Assembly (NCBI GenBank): GCA_937895465.1
Contig: CALAYY010000195.1
Coordinates: 1 to 5,785, forward strand
Direction of reading: 5' to 3'
From: an uncultured Clostridia bacterium
GTDB taxonomy: Bacteria; Bacillota; Clostridia; Christensenellales; DUVY01
DNA: 5,785 nt
The notes beneath the pieces were generated by a model. That model searched no databases. It was given only the letters and a program-made list of their open reading frames with translations, and was not told the DNA's origin. Position numbers and translations under genes: made by a program. Below, one piece after another: positions 5,364 through 5,785 of this stretch (position 1 is its first letter; each line of letters begins with the position of its first letter).

Positions 5364-5785
5364 ACTTGACGATTTAATAAAAGAGCTTTGTCCCGGTGGG
5401 GTGTCGTTCAAAAAAATGAGTGAGGTTTGCGAAATATCACGGGGACGCGTCATATCAAAAGAATACCTGCGTGACAACGCAGGCGAGTACCCAGTGTATT
5501 CGTCGCAAACGGAAAACGAGGGAATTTTTGGCTATATAAACACATATGACTATGATTGCGAGGCGGTAACTTGGACAACGGACGGTGCGAATGCGGGGTC
5601 GGTGTTTTACCACTCCAATAAAAAATTTAGCATTACAAATGTTTGCGGACTTTTGAGAACAAAGAACGAGAGCTTAAATCCAAGGTTTTTGTTTTTTGTA
5701 TTGTCAATAAGCGCAAAGAATTACGTTAGTTCAGGTATGGGAAATCCCAAGCTAATGAGTAACGTAATGGGCAACATAAAAATAC
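5356..5785 (+). CDS. hsdS: Type I restriction-modification specificity subunit S, N-terminal part (runs off window)
   Basis: The first 143 codons of the subunit that recognises the DNA target for the HsdM/HsdR complex. The start MSRLDDLIKELCPGGVSFKK is the common opening of HsdS proteins from gut Clostridia and Bacteroidetes. Target-recognition domain 1 (methylase_S type) follows, with Y-P-V-Y-S-S-Q-T near residues 45-52, the conserved A-V-T-W-T-T-D-G-A-N-A-G-S-V-F-Y block at about 72-87 and F-S-I-T-N-V-C-G. The final visible part, F-F-V-L-S then G-N-P-K-L-M-S-N-V-M, is the usual lead-in to the first central conserved helix. No stop or frameshift occurs inside the window. The second recognition domain and any inverted repeats or recombinase would be downstream and cannot be seen. 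The target sequence cannot be predicted from this part. Confidence 0.92.
   Translation, partial: MSRLDDLIKELCPGGVSFKKMSEVCEISRGRVISKEYLRDNAGEYPVYSSQTENEGIFGYINTYDYDCEAVTWTTDGANAGSVFYHSNKKFSITNVCGLLRTKNESLNPRFLFFVLSISAKNYVSSGMGNPKLMSNVMGNIKI

Overview
The window looks like a piece of a low-GC Gram-positive (Bacillota, probably Clostridia-type) chromosome. The evidence is strong GGAGG-type ribosome binding sites, AT-rich intergenic DNA with TGnTATAAT promoters, a DUF1540-type cysteine protein and a cytoplasmic family-31 glycosidase. The organism assignment is inference; no rRNA or other marker gene is present.

The left half (1-2640) is read on the minus strand. At the edge lies the start of a small DUF1540-like gene. 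Upstream of it is an intact 791-residue GH31 alpha-glycosidase with its own extended -10 promoter, strong ribosome binding site and hairpin terminator. It has no signal peptide, so it should act on imported sugars.

The middle (2657-3124) is a promoterless reading frame with no usable start. It begins like the zinc-ribbon/helix-turn-helix part of an IS1-like transposase and continues into unrecognised acidic sequence. I read it as a mobile-element scar separating the glycosidase from the next locus.

The right half (about 3214-5785, plus strand) is a type I restriction-modification operon. A good promoter is followed by two tandem, mutually similar XRE-type helix-turn-helix genes, then hsdM, a 26-codon overlapping mini-ORF, and hsdS, which runs off the window. 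Gene ends overlap at xre2/hsdM, hsdM/mini-ORF and mini-ORF/hsdS, which points to translational coupling. No hsdR is visible.

The notable feature is that the first three genes of this operon each carry one apparent lesion within about 300 bases. The first regulator has a 9-A tract that shifts its last codons out of frame. The second has an amber codon at the conserved Trp of its DNA-binding helix region. The normal hsdM start, with an excellent ribosome binding site, is out of frame with the rest of hsdM. The rest of hsdM keeps all methyltransferase motifs, and hsdS is open to the window edge. Either the operon is in early decay or was switched off, or the assembly carries errors; reads would decide.
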